Below, in pieces: positions 23,999 to 31,945 of a stretch of 39,711 nucleotides of DNA (its first letter is position 1; each line of letters begins with the position of its first letter). Source of the DNA: Clostridium thermobutyricum DSM 4928 (GTDB taxonomy: Bacteria; Bacillota; Clostridia; Clostridiales; Clostridiaceae); the NCBI RefSeq assembly GCF_002050515.1, contig NZ_LTAY01000029.1:1-39711 (forward strand). The letters are read 5' to 3'. A model generated the notes under the pieces. That model was not told the origin of the DNA, did not search any database, and worked only from the letters and a program-made list of their open reading frames with translations. Both the position numbers and the translations under genes were made by a program.

Positions 23999-25264
23999 TT
24001 AATCTTTTAACTTTCTGTTCTTCTTTTTCCAAGTTGGATATAAATATTCATCTATAATATCATGTATTATTATGATTCCTACTAACTTTCCTTCTTCATC
24101 TGTAACTGGTACAGATAAAAGATCATATTTACTTGAAAGTTCAATTGCACTTTCTATCCCATCTTCATGTTGAAGAGTTTGAAAATTTTCACTCATTATA
24201 TTCTTTAATTTTTCATTTCCAGGGCTTAATATTAAATCTCTTAAAGATATTACTCCCTTTATTTTATCCTCATTATCAGTTATATAAATATAATACATTT
24301 CTTCTTCATCAGGTTTCATCTCTTTTAAAATTTCAACTGTTTCAGAAACTGTAACATCTAAATTTAATGATATAAAATCTTTTGTCATAACACTTCCCAC
24401 AGTCTCATCTTCATATTCTAAAAGTTCTTTTACTTCTTCTGCATCCTCTTTTTCAAGATTTACAAGAATTTTTTCTCTTTCTTCTTCATCAAGGTCATCT
24501 AATATGTCTGCAATTTCATCACTTGCCATATTTTCTAAAAGCTCAGCTGTTTTTGTTTCTGATAACTCTTTTATTACTTGACCTTTATATTCTTGTTCAA
24601 GCTCTTCTAAAGTATCTGCTGCTAAATCTTCATCTAAAGATTCAAAAACTTGTTTTCTAGAATTCGTATCAAGTTCTTCTAAAATATCTGCTAAATCCGC
24701 TGGATGTAATTTCGAAAGCTTTTGAAATGGTACTTGTAACTTTAAATTATTATTTACCATCTCTAGAGACTCAACATCATCCCACATAAGGACTGCTCCA
24801 TCAATATTTTTTCCTAAAAGCTTAAATATAAATTTCATAAACTTATCTAATTTAAACTTTCTATATTTATTAAGTCCACCTGTTTCTACCGCTACAACTC
24901 TATATTCACCAGCTATTTCAGCTATTCTTAAATTATCAACTCTTACTACTTTTTTACCATTTATATCAACAATCTTTTTATCTAAAAGATGTCTTGATAA
25001 AAGATATGAATATGTTCTTGGAAGTATTTCTTTACTTCCTTTTGTCTTAATTATTATTTTCCCATCATTAGAGAAATATTGTATAGTTCTAAATTCAAAG
25101 TGATAAGTTATTCCATCTCTTTTAACTTTATATCCTATTATTCTCGGGTATCCTTGCTCTGTTGTTACATAAACATCCCTCAATATACCAAGAACATCTC
25201 CAAATTCATCATACATTTTATTTCCTAATATATCTGTAAATGAAAATACAGATAATCTTTTCAT
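23999..25264 (-). CDS. PRC-barrel / MgtE N-domain / CBS-pair protein lacking a membrane part
   Basis: A 421-aa soluble protein. Residues 1-80 and about 90-175 look like two PRC-barrel domains, 180-280 like the Glu/Asp-rich MgtE intracellular N domain (LHPADLADILEEL and several related helical repeats), and 285-415 like a CBS pair (VGSVMTKDFISL, VPVTDEEGKLVGIIIIHDII). MgtE channels have the last two domains before five membrane helices; none is present here and the stop follows the CBS pair. A cytosolic Mg2+ or nucleotide sensor is the likely role. AAGGAGG precedes the ATG. The transporter it would act on is not next to it. A short ORF and stem lie in its leader. Confidence 0.85.
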   Translation of the reverse strand: MKRLSVFSFTDILGNKMYDEFGDVLGILRDVYVTTEQGYPRIIGYKVKRDGITYHFEFRTIQYFSNDGKIIIKTKGSKEILPRTYSYLLSRHLLDKKIVDINGKKVVRVDNLRIAEIAGEYRVVAVETGGLNKYRKFKLDKFMKFIFKLLGKNIDGAVLMWDDVESLEMVNNNLKLQVPFQKLSKLHPADLADILEELDTNSRKQVFESLDEDLAADTLEELEQEYKGQVIKELSETKTAELLENMASDEIADILDDLDEEEREKILVNLEKEDAEEVKELLEYEDETVGSVMTKDFISLNLDVTVSETVEILKEMKPDEEEMYYIYITDNEDKIKGVISLRDLILSPGNEKLKNIMSENFQTLQHEDGIESAIELSSKYDLLSVPVTDEEGKLVGIIIIHDIIDEYLYPTWKKKNRKLKD

Positions 25265-25284
25265 AAATAGTTCCTCCTTATTAT

Positions 25285-25338
25285 CTTTAGAGAAACTTAT
25301 TTAAAAATTAATTTTTAAACAGAGGTTTTTCTCTAAAG
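25285..25338 (-). other. Nested stem between the leader ORF and the PRC-MgtE_N-CBS gene
   Basis: CTTTAGAGAAA (25328-25338 on minus) pairs perfectly over 11 bp with TTTCTCTAAAG (25285-25295). Inside lies a 20-nt A/T palindrome (25300-25319) that includes the leader ORF stop codon. The left arm is within the leader ORF; the right arm is about 5 nt from the downstream AAGGAGG. Confidence 0.6.
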
Positions 25339-25388
25339 TATTTTTTGGGTTTTGGATTTTCTTTATTCATATGAGGTCCACCCTCCAT
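25308..25388 (-). CDS. Possible 26-aa leader peptide, Pro/Lys-rich
   Basis: A short ORF 43 nt upstream of the PRC-MgtE_N-CBS gene. It begins ATG-GAG-GGT-GGA-CCT-CAT-ATG and encodes a basic, proline-containing peptide with the core KENPKPKKYFREKP. Both in-frame ATGs have ribosome sites: AAAGGTGG 9 nt before the first (25398-25405) and GGAGGG 10 nt before the second at 25370. The end of the ORF forms one arm of the nested stem. No signal or membrane segment. It resembles in kind, not in sequence, the proline-rich leader MgtL that controls mgtA in Salmonella. It could instead be a free small protein. I do not recognise it as a named family. Confidence 0.5.
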   Translation of the reverse strand: MEGGPHMNKENPKPKKYFREKPLFKN

Positions 25389-25421
25389 TTAAAAACACCA
25401 CCTTTATTTATAAATCTACAT

Positions 25422-25449
25422 AAAAAATGGCTTTCTTAAAAAAGCCATT
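25422..25449 (-). terminator. Terminator after the lipid kinase / membrane protein pair
   Basis: AATGGCTTT and AAAGCCATT (25426-25434 / 25441-25449) form a 9-bp stem followed by six T on minus, about 80 nt past the membrane protein stop. It could also act as an attenuator in the leader of the PRC-MgtE_N-CBS gene. Confidence 0.7.
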
Positions 25450-25529
25450 AAATGCTACTAATATTATATGTTATATAATTAATTATAGTATATATAAAGA
25501 CAAATTAAAAGTGATTAAAGCCTTTTCAT

Positions 25530-26189
25530 TTATTTATTTTCACTCTTTACTTTTTTAAATCCACCAATTGCCCTTTCCACTATTATCAAAAATATAAATT
25601 CGCTTATTATTGTATATGGTAATATGCTAAATTTCATAAGTATCAAAATATTTTCAACTAATATTACAATAAGTATTAATATTAAACTACATATTCCTTT
25701 TTTATTAATATTAGGCTTGTCTATAAATATAACGCTAAATACTAAGAAAAGTCCTAATATTATTACAATAATAGCAGTAATAAATTCCCCATATTTCAAT
25801 TGCATTATATATCCAAAATTTATATCTAAAGTTACTATTCCTGTACTAAATACCATTCCTATAATATATAAACAAATTAATATAGATCCTATTCCATAAA
25901 TAATATTAAATGATAAATTATCAAATCTTAAATATATAAAAAATAGTGCAAGAACTACTAATGGTATAGAAAGATAATTTAGATAAACAAAATTTTTAAA
26001 TAAATATACAGTCTCAACATTTTTTAAAAGGCATATTAAAAGAAGTGTTAAGTATCTAATTAAAAATACCCCTAAAGCTATTCTAAAGTACATCTTCAAT
26101 TTCTTTGGTGATTTTTCTTCATTTTTCATTATTAAATTTAAAATTAAAAAAAGTATAAACAGCAATATTGTATAATAGATAAAACTCAA
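25530..26189 (-). CDS. Polytopic membrane protein of unknown function
   Basis: A very hydrophobic protein of about 219 aa with roughly seven membrane segments and a short basic C-terminus (FKKVKSENK). I do not recognise a family and see no conserved polar motif. I start at the TTG at 26189: AGGAGG (26199-26204) lies 9 nt upstream. Longer versions would begin at an ATG inside that site or overlap the end of the lipid kinase gene by 40 nt. It follows the kinase in the same direction with a 53-nt gap, so a membrane-lipid link is possible but only from position. Confidence 0.65.
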   Translation of the reverse strand: MSFIYYTILLFILFLILNLIMKNEEKSPKKLKMYFRIALGVFLIRYLTLLLICLLKNVETVYLFKNFVYLNYLSIPLVVLALFFIYLRFDNLSFNIIYGIGSILICLYIIGMVFSTGIVTLDINFGYIMQLKYGEFITAIIVIILGLFLVFSVIFIDKPNINKKGICSLILILIVILVENILILMKFSILPYTIISEFIFLIIVERAIGGFKKVKSENK

Positions 26190-26198
26190 AATGGTCTT

Positions 26199-26204
26199 CC
26201 TCCT
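26199..26204 (-). promoter_or_regulatory. Ribosome site that fixes the TTG start of the membrane protein
   Basis: AGGAGG on minus, 9 nt before the TTG at 26189. The competing ATG at 26207 overlaps it. Confidence 0.65.
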
Positions 26205-26242
26205 CATTACATAATTGTTATTTATACTTATTATTATTCTTT

Positions 26243-27124
26243 TTAATTTATTCCTAAAACTTTTAATCCACCTTTTATACATTTAACTTTAAGTGGAAAA
26301 TCTGGACCTTTTTCTCCATCAATATCCGTAACAATATCTTCTTCACATTCCACTAAAAGACTATCTGTTTTAAAGTAAATTACTTTTTTTGAATCTAAAT
26401 GCTCTCCTCTTAAAACTTTTAAGAAAAGTGGTAAAACTTCAATTATTGGAACTGGTTTAAATAAAACAATATCTAATTTACCATCTTCAACATCAGACCT
26501 ACTTGCTATATTTAAATTTCCAGCAGTTTTTCCATTGAACATTAGCATTAGATACATATATCCTTCATAATTATATTCGTTAGAAGTTAATTTAACTTTT
26601 AATTTTCTAAAGTTTTTTATTTCATCTATTCCTTTTAAATAATACGCTAATTTACCAAGTGTATTTTTTAAATTTATATCTACTTTTTGAGAAACATCTG
26701 TAAATAATCCAGTACTAGCTACATTAACAAAATACTTATCATTTATTTTACCTATGTCTATTGAACGAGGCTCTACAGTTGATACTATTCTTTTACATGC
26801 TTCTTCTACATCTGCCGGAATATCTAATAATTTACCAAAATCATTTGCTGTTCCTACTGGAAGTATTCCAAGTGGTAAGTTTATATTTTTTTTCATCATA
26901 ATATTTACAACTGAATCTACTGTTCCATCCCCACCTGCAACAAGAATATATTCATAATGTTTATCAATTAAATCAAAAGCATCTTCTATATTTTGCCCTC
27001 TTTCAATTCTATAAGGACATATTATATATCCTGCTTTTTGATGTATTTCAATAACCTTGTCTAATTTTTGTAGTATTACGCCTTCTCCTGAATAAGGATT
27101 ATATATGAACCTTACCTTTTTCAT
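26243..27124 (-). CDS. YegS/DagK-family lipid kinase (diacylglycerol kinase-like)
   Basis: A 293-aa soluble lipid kinase that in Firmicutes (DgkB) recycles diacylglycerol to phosphatidic acid at the membrane. The catalytic domain has FIYNPYSGEG at the N-terminus, the nucleotide loop GGDGTVDSVVN (Gly64-Thr68) and LPVGTANDFGK near 95. The second domain has the family's beta-sandwich pattern, ending in FPLKVKCIKGGLKVL. GGAGG precedes the ATG. It is divergent from pssA, another phospholipid gene, across a 225-bp spacer. The lipid acceptor is inferred from family only. Confidence 0.9.
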   Translation of the reverse strand: MKKVRFIYNPYSGEGVILQKLDKVIEIHQKAGYIICPYRIERGQNIEDAFDLIDKHYEYILVAGGDGTVDSVVNIMMKKNINLPLGILPVGTANDFGKLLDIPADVEEACKRIVSTVEPRSIDIGKINDKYFVNVASTGLFTDVSQKVDINLKNTLGKLAYYLKGIDEIKNFRKLKVKLTSNEYNYEGYMYLMLMFNGKTAGNLNIASRSDVEDGKLDIVLFKPVPIIEVLPLFLKVLRGEHLDSKKVIYFKTDSLLVECEEDIVTDIDGEKGPDFPLKVKCIKGGLKVLGIN

Positions 27125-27303
27125 GTTTTTCCTCCCTTATAAACTACACTATTTTAGAATTATATCATTATTAAATTTTATTGTCGAGATTTTATCAAAC
27201 CTTATTATATATGTTTATTTATATTATTTGTATATAATAACATTTTTATCTAAAGATATTCTTAAACTATAAAATTTCTCTTATATTATAAATTTATCTA
27301 TGA

Positions 27304-27309
27304 TATAAT
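27304..27309 (+). promoter_or_regulatory. Extended -10 of the pssA promoter
   Basis: TGA-TATAAT on plus, 40 nt before the pssA start. No clear -35 is visible. An AGGAG ribosome site lies 8 nt before the ATG. Confidence 0.45.
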
Positions 27310-27349
27310 TATTCAATGTAGGTTATATATAAATTTTAGGAGTGATTAT

Positions 27350-27871
27350 ATGAAAAAAAGTTGTATTCCTAATATATTTACATTTATAAATTTATCTTGT
27401 GGGGTATTATCTTTATTATCCGTTTTTGATGAAAGATATCTTCAAGCTGCTATTTTTATCATATTAGCTGCACTTGTTGATAGATATGATGGAAGAGTTG
27501 CAAGATACTTAAATGTATCTAGTGAATTAGGAAAAGAATTAGATTCTTTAGCTGACCTAGTGTCTTTTGGAGTGGCTCCATCAATATTAATATTTGTATT
27601 ATTTCATTTTAGCCAATTAGGGCCAAAAGGTATATTAGGCTACGCTATTCTTTTAGCATTTCCTATTTGTGGTGCATTTAGACTTGCAAGATATAATGTA
27701 TCTACATTCGATGGAAATTTTAGAGGTATTCCAATAACTATTGCAGGATGCTTTATGGCAGTTTATGCAATTATATCTCTATACGTTAAATTACCTGTTT
27801 TATTAACAGTAATTCTTATGATAATAGGTTCATATTTAATGGTTAGTAATATAAAACTTAAAAAACTATAA
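27350..27871 (+). CDS. pssA: CDP-diacylglycerol--serine O-phosphatidyltransferase
   Basis: An integral membrane CDP-alcohol phosphatidyltransferase that makes phosphatidylserine, precursor of phosphatidylethanolamine. The 173 aa fit the family, with about five or six membrane helices. The signature D-G-x2-A-R-x8-G-x3-D-x3-D is complete: Asp47, Gly48, Ala51, Arg52, Gly61, Asp65, Asp69. The N-terminal SCIPNIFTFINLSCG and the TIAGCFMAVYA segment near 145 match the PS synthase branch rather than PgsA. No psd gene for the decarboxylase is in the window. It has its own terminator. Confidence 0.92.
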   Translation: MKKSCIPNIFTFINLSCGVLSLLSVFDERYLQAAIFIILAALVDRYDGRVARYLNVSSELGKELDSLADLVSFGVAPSILIFVLFHFSQLGPKGILGYAILLAFPICGAFRLARYNVSTFDGNFRGIPITIAGCFMAVYAIISLYVKLPVLLTVILMIIGSYLMVSNIKLKKL

Positions 27872-27876
27872 AATAG

Positions 27877-27902
27877 GCAGAGATTATATCTCTGCTTTTT
27901 TT
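27877..27902 (+). terminator. Terminator of pssA
   Basis: GCAGAGAT (27877-27884), loop TAT, ATCTCTGC (27888-27895), then seven T. It also abuts the stop of the convergent 127-aa gene, but the minus-strand tail is poorer in T. Confidence 0.85.
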
Positions 27903-28284
27903 ATTCTTCATCATCATTTTCTCGTCCTACTTGATTATTTTGAAAATATAATTCATTATTTATTTCTGTTTGAATTACATTATTCAATTCTTTTTCCATT
28001 AATTTCTTTTCATATTTTGTATTTATAACTTTATTTTTAAGATGTATATATTCAAGATATTTTTCGCCATGCGTTTCAATAACTTTTATTAAATCATCAA
28101 TTACTTCTCCAACATTATCAACTCTGTCTAATGCATCTTCAACATCTGATTTTTTTCTAGGGTAAATATTATTCAATTCAGCAGCCCCTCCTATAAGAAG
28201 TCTATATGAATCTACTAATCTTTTTAAAAGCTCAGTTAAATTCATTAAGTCCTCATATTGAGTATCCATTAAATGTTTTCCCAT
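27901..28284 (-). CDS. Hypothetical helical protein, 127 aa
   Basis: An unrecognised soluble protein. It is predicted to be mostly alpha-helical, with charged heptad-like stretches (EDLMNLTELLKRLVDSYRLL, DALDRVDNVGEVIDDLIKVIE, KLMEKELNNVIQ) and an acidic C-terminus ending DDEE. No Cys, no signal, no membrane segment. AGGAG precedes the ATG at a good distance. It is the last gene in the direction of the prkA-yhbH-spoVR-rubrerythrin row, 68 nt after the Cys-rich gene with a hairpin between. A link to sporulation is suggested only by position. Confidence 0.7.
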   Translation of the reverse strand: MGKHLMDTQYEDLMNLTELLKRLVDSYRLLIGGAAELNNIYPRKKSDVEDALDRVDNVGEVIDDLIKVIETHGEKYLEYIHLKNKVINTKYEKKLMEKELNNVIQTEINNELYFQNNQVGRENDDEE

Positions 28285-28310
28285 ACTCCACTCCTATAAA
28301 ATTAATTTAT

Positions 28311-28349
28311 AAATATAGACTGCACCTAAATTAGATACAGTCTATATTT
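28311..28349 (-). terminator. Hairpin after the Cys-rich gene
   Basis: Perfect 12-bp arms AAATATAGACTG / CAGTCTATATTT (28311-28322, 28338-28349) just past the stop. The tail is only partly T, so termination is likely incomplete. Confidence 0.5.
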
Positions 28350-28352
28350 ACA

Positions 28353-28772
28353 TTACTCTTCTCTATCTTCTTTGCATTTACAATTACATTTGCACTTTTT
28401 ATCTTCTTTTTCTAACTCATGAATATAATCTTCATCAGCCATATGATAGATTTCAAATTCTTTTACATCACAAACATACCCATCTTTTTTCTCTTTTTTG
28501 CAACTCTTACATTCAGTTTCTTTTTTATGTTTTTCTCCTTTGCATGCTTCACATTTATGTTCTTCATGTTGAACATGTTCTTTTTTACAACTTTCGCATT
28601 TATCATCAACATATTTAACATGTCCTTTTTTACAAGCACACTTAGTTCTTTCATCATAAATATTATCTTCTAAATCGTCACCTCTTAAGTCTGATGACTC
28701 TTCTTCAAAATCTATTAATCCTTCTTCCTTTTCAACTTTGAAAAAATATTCTTTTGGGAATCTACAAAACAT
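28353..28772 (-). CDS. Cys-rich protein, 139 aa, unknown function
   Basis: A small, highly charged protein with 14 cysteines. They form CAC, three evenly spaced CxxC pairs (CESC, CEAC, CKSC) separated by 15-17 residues of Lys/His/Glu, and a terminal CKCNCKC cluster. The repeats (KCESCKKEHVQHEEHKCEAC) look like metal-binding or disulfide-crosslinking modules; several spore coat proteins share this flavour but I do not recognise a family. The first 45 residues are acidic and lack this pattern. I start at the ATG at 28772, four bases after the rubrerythrin stop, with GGGTG upstream. It probably shares the rubrerythrin message. Confidence 0.75.
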   Translation of the reverse strand: MFCRFPKEYFFKVEKEEGLIDFEEESSDLRGDDLEDNIYDERTKCACKKGHVKYVDDKCESCKKEHVQHEEHKCEACKGEKHKKETECKSCKKEKKDGYVCDVKEFEIYHMADEDYIHELEKEDKKCKCNCKCKEDREE

Positions 28773-28776
28773 ATTA

Positions 28777-29325
28777 TCACCCTTCACATTTTTTTAATTC
28801 ACTTTCTTGTCTAAAATATCCTCTTTCATATTTGCAAAGTGGACAAACAATTGGAGCTTCATATCCTTCATGTATATATCCGCAATTTAAGCACTTCCAA
28901 GTTCTTTTACAATCAGACTTAAACATTTTTTTATTTTTTAGAAGTTCACTTAAAAATAAAAATCTCTCTTTATGTGATTCTTCAACTTCTCTAAGTTCAC
29001 GATAAAAAGTCGCTATCTCTTCAAAGCCCTCTTTCTTGGCCACTTCTTCAAATTCTTTATATATATTTTCAGTTTCTTCAAATTCTCCACAAGCAGCGCT
29101 TAAAAGATTTTCTTCTGTATCTCCAATGTTATCTAAAAACCTTTTATAAGCCTCTCTTGAATGAGCAAATTCATTCTCTGCTGTTTCATCAAACACTTGA
29201 GCTACCCACATATATCCTTCTTCACGTGCTTTTTCTCCAAATAAATTGTATTTTCCTCTGGCCCTTGATTCTCCAGCAAAAGTCTTATATAAATTTTTTT
29301 CTGTTTGACTACCTGAAATTTTCAA
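28777..29325 (-). CDS. Rubrerythrin-like protein
   Basis: A 182-aa non-haem di-iron protein with a C-terminal rubredoxin-like domain. In anaerobes rubrerythrins reduce hydrogen peroxide with electrons passed through the rubredoxin part. Iron-binding acids are visible in AGESRARGKY (Glu19), NEFAH (Glu52, His55) and EESH (Glu115, His118). The Fe-S4 site is C145/C148 and C161/C164 (CLNCGY, CPLCKY). The start is TTG with AGGAG upstream. It lies 43 nt after spoVR, so it may protect against oxidative stress in the same conditions, perhaps sporulation. Confidence 0.93.
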   Translation of the reverse strand: MKISGSQTEKNLYKTFAGESRARGKYNLFGEKAREEGYMWVAQVFDETAENEFAHSREAYKRFLDNIGDTEENLLSAACGEFEETENIYKEFEEVAKKEGFEEIATFYRELREVEESHKERFLFLSELLKNKKMFKSDCKRTWKCLNCGYIHEGYEAPIVCPLCKYERGYFRQESELKKCEG

Positions 29326-29368
29326 AGATTTTCTCCTATATGATTGCTATAATATATACTTATTCATA

Positions 29369-30757
29369 CTATATTCTTTTGTTACTTTCAGTAATTAAAA
29401 TTTTGCCTTTTTCATTACATGTTATGGCAAATTCTTCTCCTTCTTTGTTTTGCGTATTTAATTTCACTTTATATCCCCATAATTTTCCTATATATTTAAC
29501 AGTTTCTTTTGCATAAGAAATTTCTAGTTCTCTTCCATCAAAAACATGCTCTAAAGTTAAGCAATAATCTCTTTTATTTAAATCAATTACTCTTATATGT
29601 GGTATTCCTTGTATTCCCATTTCTTCTGACATCTTATCTCTTATAGACTTCCAACCTTTTTCATCAGAAACTTCTTCTACAACAAAATCAAATACCTTTT
29701 TTCCATATTGGAATAAATTTAATTCTTCACATAACTCCTTAGTTAAATACCTTCTTATAAAAGATGAATCTCTTTCTAACTTTCTAACTTCAAAAACTTT
29801 TTCTATTCCATACTTTTCGTAAAGATCCATAAAAATTTTAAATCCAACATAATAAGGATTCATTCCTCCTAATATAGGAGCTACAACATCATTATGTCTT
29901 TTTAAAAATTCTAAATATAAACCTTCATCTAAATCTAATCTTTTTAAAATATTATAATGACAAAAACAAGCCCAACCTTCATTTATAGTTTTTGTTTCTA
30001 TCTGTGGAAGAAAATATTCAGATTCTCTTTTTACTATTCTTAAAATATTTTTTTCCCATTCTTCAAGTTTTCCATATTCAATTATAAATCCCATAACATC
30101 ATCTCTAGGTTCTAACGGAATTTTATCTACTTCTGGGACACTTACTTCTTCATACATATCTAATAAATCTCTATTTTCTATTTCTTTTTTATAATCTTCT
30201 ATTCTTCTACTTCTTATTTCTTTATCAGATATTTCTTTAACTCCAATAGTTCTACCTATAGAATACCTAATTGAATGAGCTGCATCTAATATTTTCTCTA
30301 CTTTTTCATATCCTATATCGGGATTATTTATATAACTTCTAATTATTTCAGCATCTAACTTAAACATTTCTAAAGTTCTCTCTGCGTTAGTTCCTTCTTT
30401 AAATAATCTATTATTTTTAAAGAAATCATTGTGTCCATAAACATGGGCAATAGTAAGAATTTGAAGTAATAGAGTATTTTCATTCATTAAATATGCAAGA
30501 CAAGGATTTGAATTAATAACCATTTCATATGGAAGTCCTGTCATATTTAAAGAATACAAAGTTTTATTTTTTTCATAAGCCTTTCCATAACTCCAATGAG
30601 GATATTTAGAAGGCATACCTACATATGCCTCATATCCTATCATTTCATTAAAACTTATTATTTCAAATTCTTGGGGATAGTAATCTAATCCAAAATCTTT
30701 AGCAACTTTTTCAATTTTTTCATTCCACACTTCTAAATCTTTTAAGTTATATTCCAA
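29369..30757 (-). CDS. spoVR: SpoVR family protein
   Basis: A 462-aa cytosolic protein. In B. subtilis SpoVR is needed for normal spore cortex; its biochemical activity is not established, and E. coli YcgB is a homologue. Family marks are the N-terminal YPQEFEIISFNEMIGYEAYVGMP-type region, NSNPCLAYLMNEN near 85, AHVYGHNDFF near 107, and the NEGWACFCHYNIL segment near 263. It follows yhbH by 3 nt, forming the standard prkA-yhbH-spoVR cluster. Confidence 0.96.
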   Translation of the reverse strand: MEYNLKDLEVWNEKIEKVAKDFGLDYYPQEFEIISFNEMIGYEAYVGMPSKYPHWSYGKAYEKNKTLYSLNMTGLPYEMVINSNPCLAYLMNENTLLLQILTIAHVYGHNDFFKNNRLFKEGTNAERTLEMFKLDAEIIRSYINNPDIGYEKVEKILDAAHSIRYSIGRTIGVKEISDKEIRSRRIEDYKKEIENRDLLDMYEEVSVPEVDKIPLEPRDDVMGFIIEYGKLEEWEKNILRIVKRESEYFLPQIETKTINEGWACFCHYNILKRLDLDEGLYLEFLKRHNDVVAPILGGMNPYYVGFKIFMDLYEKYGIEKVFEVRKLERDSSFIRRYLTKELCEELNLFQYGKKVFDFVVEEVSDEKGWKSIRDKMSEEMGIQGIPHIRVIDLNKRDYCLTLEHVFDGRELEISYAKETVKYIGKLWGYKVKLNTQNKEGEEFAITCNEKGKILITESNKRI

Positions 30758-30760
30758 AGC

Positions 30761-31939
30761 TTACTCCTCCCCTAACTCTTTATTTAATATTGTTTTTAAA
30801 GCTTCCCATAAATCTTTTTTTTCTTTAACTATTACAGGTATAAAATTTTCCTTTTCAATTTCTTTTGAAAATCTATAATACATAGTTGTAGAATAAGTGG
30901 AAGGTAAAAGCTCACAATATGCAAACATATTGCTTATATCACAAAGTTCTTTAACACTTTTAATAGCCTTTTCATTATCTTCTGTCCAGTTATCTCCATC
31001 ACTAGCGTATACAGGATAAATGTTCCACATTTCAGCTGGGTATTTTTCTTCTATAAGTTCTAAAGCTTTAACTATTCCACTTGAAATATAAGTTCCTCCA
31101 GATTCTGCTTTATGAAAAAACTCAAATTCATTTACTCTTTTTGCAGTAGTTGTATGAGATATAAATTCAAAAGCTATATTATTGTATTTTTTATTTAAAA
31201 ATCTTGATAAAACAAAGAAAAATGATCTAGCAAGATATTTTTTTGTACTATCCATAGACCCTGAAACATCCATTATAAAAATCATTAATGCATTACTTTC
31301 TCTTTTTGGTTTTTGTTTTACTCTGTAATATCTTAAATCATCTTCTCTAAATGGAAATCTCTCCATAGAATCTATATCCTTTGAAATTTCTCTTAATGCT
31401 CTTTTCTTTCCTTGTTTTCTAGCTATTTTAGACATTACTGTTTTCTTTTTAGCAAGTCTTGGCCTTATTCCATATTTTTGATAACCACATTTTTTACCTG
31501 AACTTTCAACTAATATTTCAGAATATTTTTTTCTATCTAAATTTGGTAAATCTAAATCTTCTACTATATAATCTAAAAGTTCCTCTAATGTTATTTCAGT
31601 TTCATAAATGTCATCACCTTCACTATTTCCGGCACCTTTTCCATTTCCTTTGCCAGACCTAGATGTTCCATTTCCAATTTTATCTCCACGCTTTTCTTCT
31701 CCAGTTCCTGATGCTACTCCACCAGAGTTTTTTCCATATATAAATTGATATTCCTTTATTCCTCTAATAGGTATTTTAAACTTTTTATTTTTTCCCTCAC
31801 CTATAATGCTTTCTTCTGATAAAATATCACCTAAATTTTCTTTTATAGACTTTTCAACTAATTGTCTATGTCTTCTTCTATCTTCAATTGATCTGTCATG
31901 ATCAACTGGAGTTGCTGTATTATCTCTAAATATAGCCAT
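30761..31939 (-). CDS. yhbH: YhbH/YeaH family VWA-domain protein (DUF444)
   Basis: A 392-aa cytosolic protein with an N-terminal helical region, a Gly/Ser/Lys-rich linker (about 72-110) and a C-terminal von Willebrand A domain that has the metal site DxSxS (Asp224, Ser226, Ser228 in MDVSGSMDS). In B. subtilis yhbH is a sporulation gene and in E. coli yeaH is co-transcribed with the kinase yeaG. It lies 6 nt after prkA and 3 nt before spoVR, so all three are co-translated. The molecular role is unknown; a complex with PrkA is the common proposal. Confidence 0.94.
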   Translation of the reverse strand: MAIFRDNTATPVDHDRSIEDRRRHRQLVEKSIKENLGDILSEESIIGEGKNKKFKIPIRGIKEYQFIYGKNSGGVASGTGEEKRGDKIGNGTSRSGKGNGKGAGNSEGDDIYETEITLEELLDYIVEDLDLPNLDRKKYSEILVESSGKKCGYQKYGIRPRLAKKKTVMSKIARKQGKKRALREISKDIDSMERFPFREDDLRYYRVKQKPKRESNALMIFIMDVSGSMDSTKKYLARSFFFVLSRFLNKKYNNIAFEFISHTTTAKRVNEFEFFHKAESGGTYISSGIVKALELIEEKYPAEMWNIYPVYASDGDNWTEDNEKAIKSVKELCDISNMFAYCELLPSTYSTTMYYRFSKEIEKENFIPVIVKEKKDLWEALKTILNKELGEE

Positions 31940-31945
31940 TAAAAA

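Noticed and set aside
25285..25405. M-box or yybP-ykoY riboswitch before the PRC-MgtE_N-CBS gene
   Set aside because: The conserved core blocks of either class were not found; the small ORF and stem explain the sequence better.
26190..26282. Longer membrane protein overlapping the lipid kinase by 40 nt
   Set aside because: AGGAGG lies within the extension and points to the TTG at 26189.
28419..28673. Phe-rich open frame opposite the Cys-rich gene
   Set aside because: It is the antisense of Lys/Glu codons; low complexity and no ribosome site.
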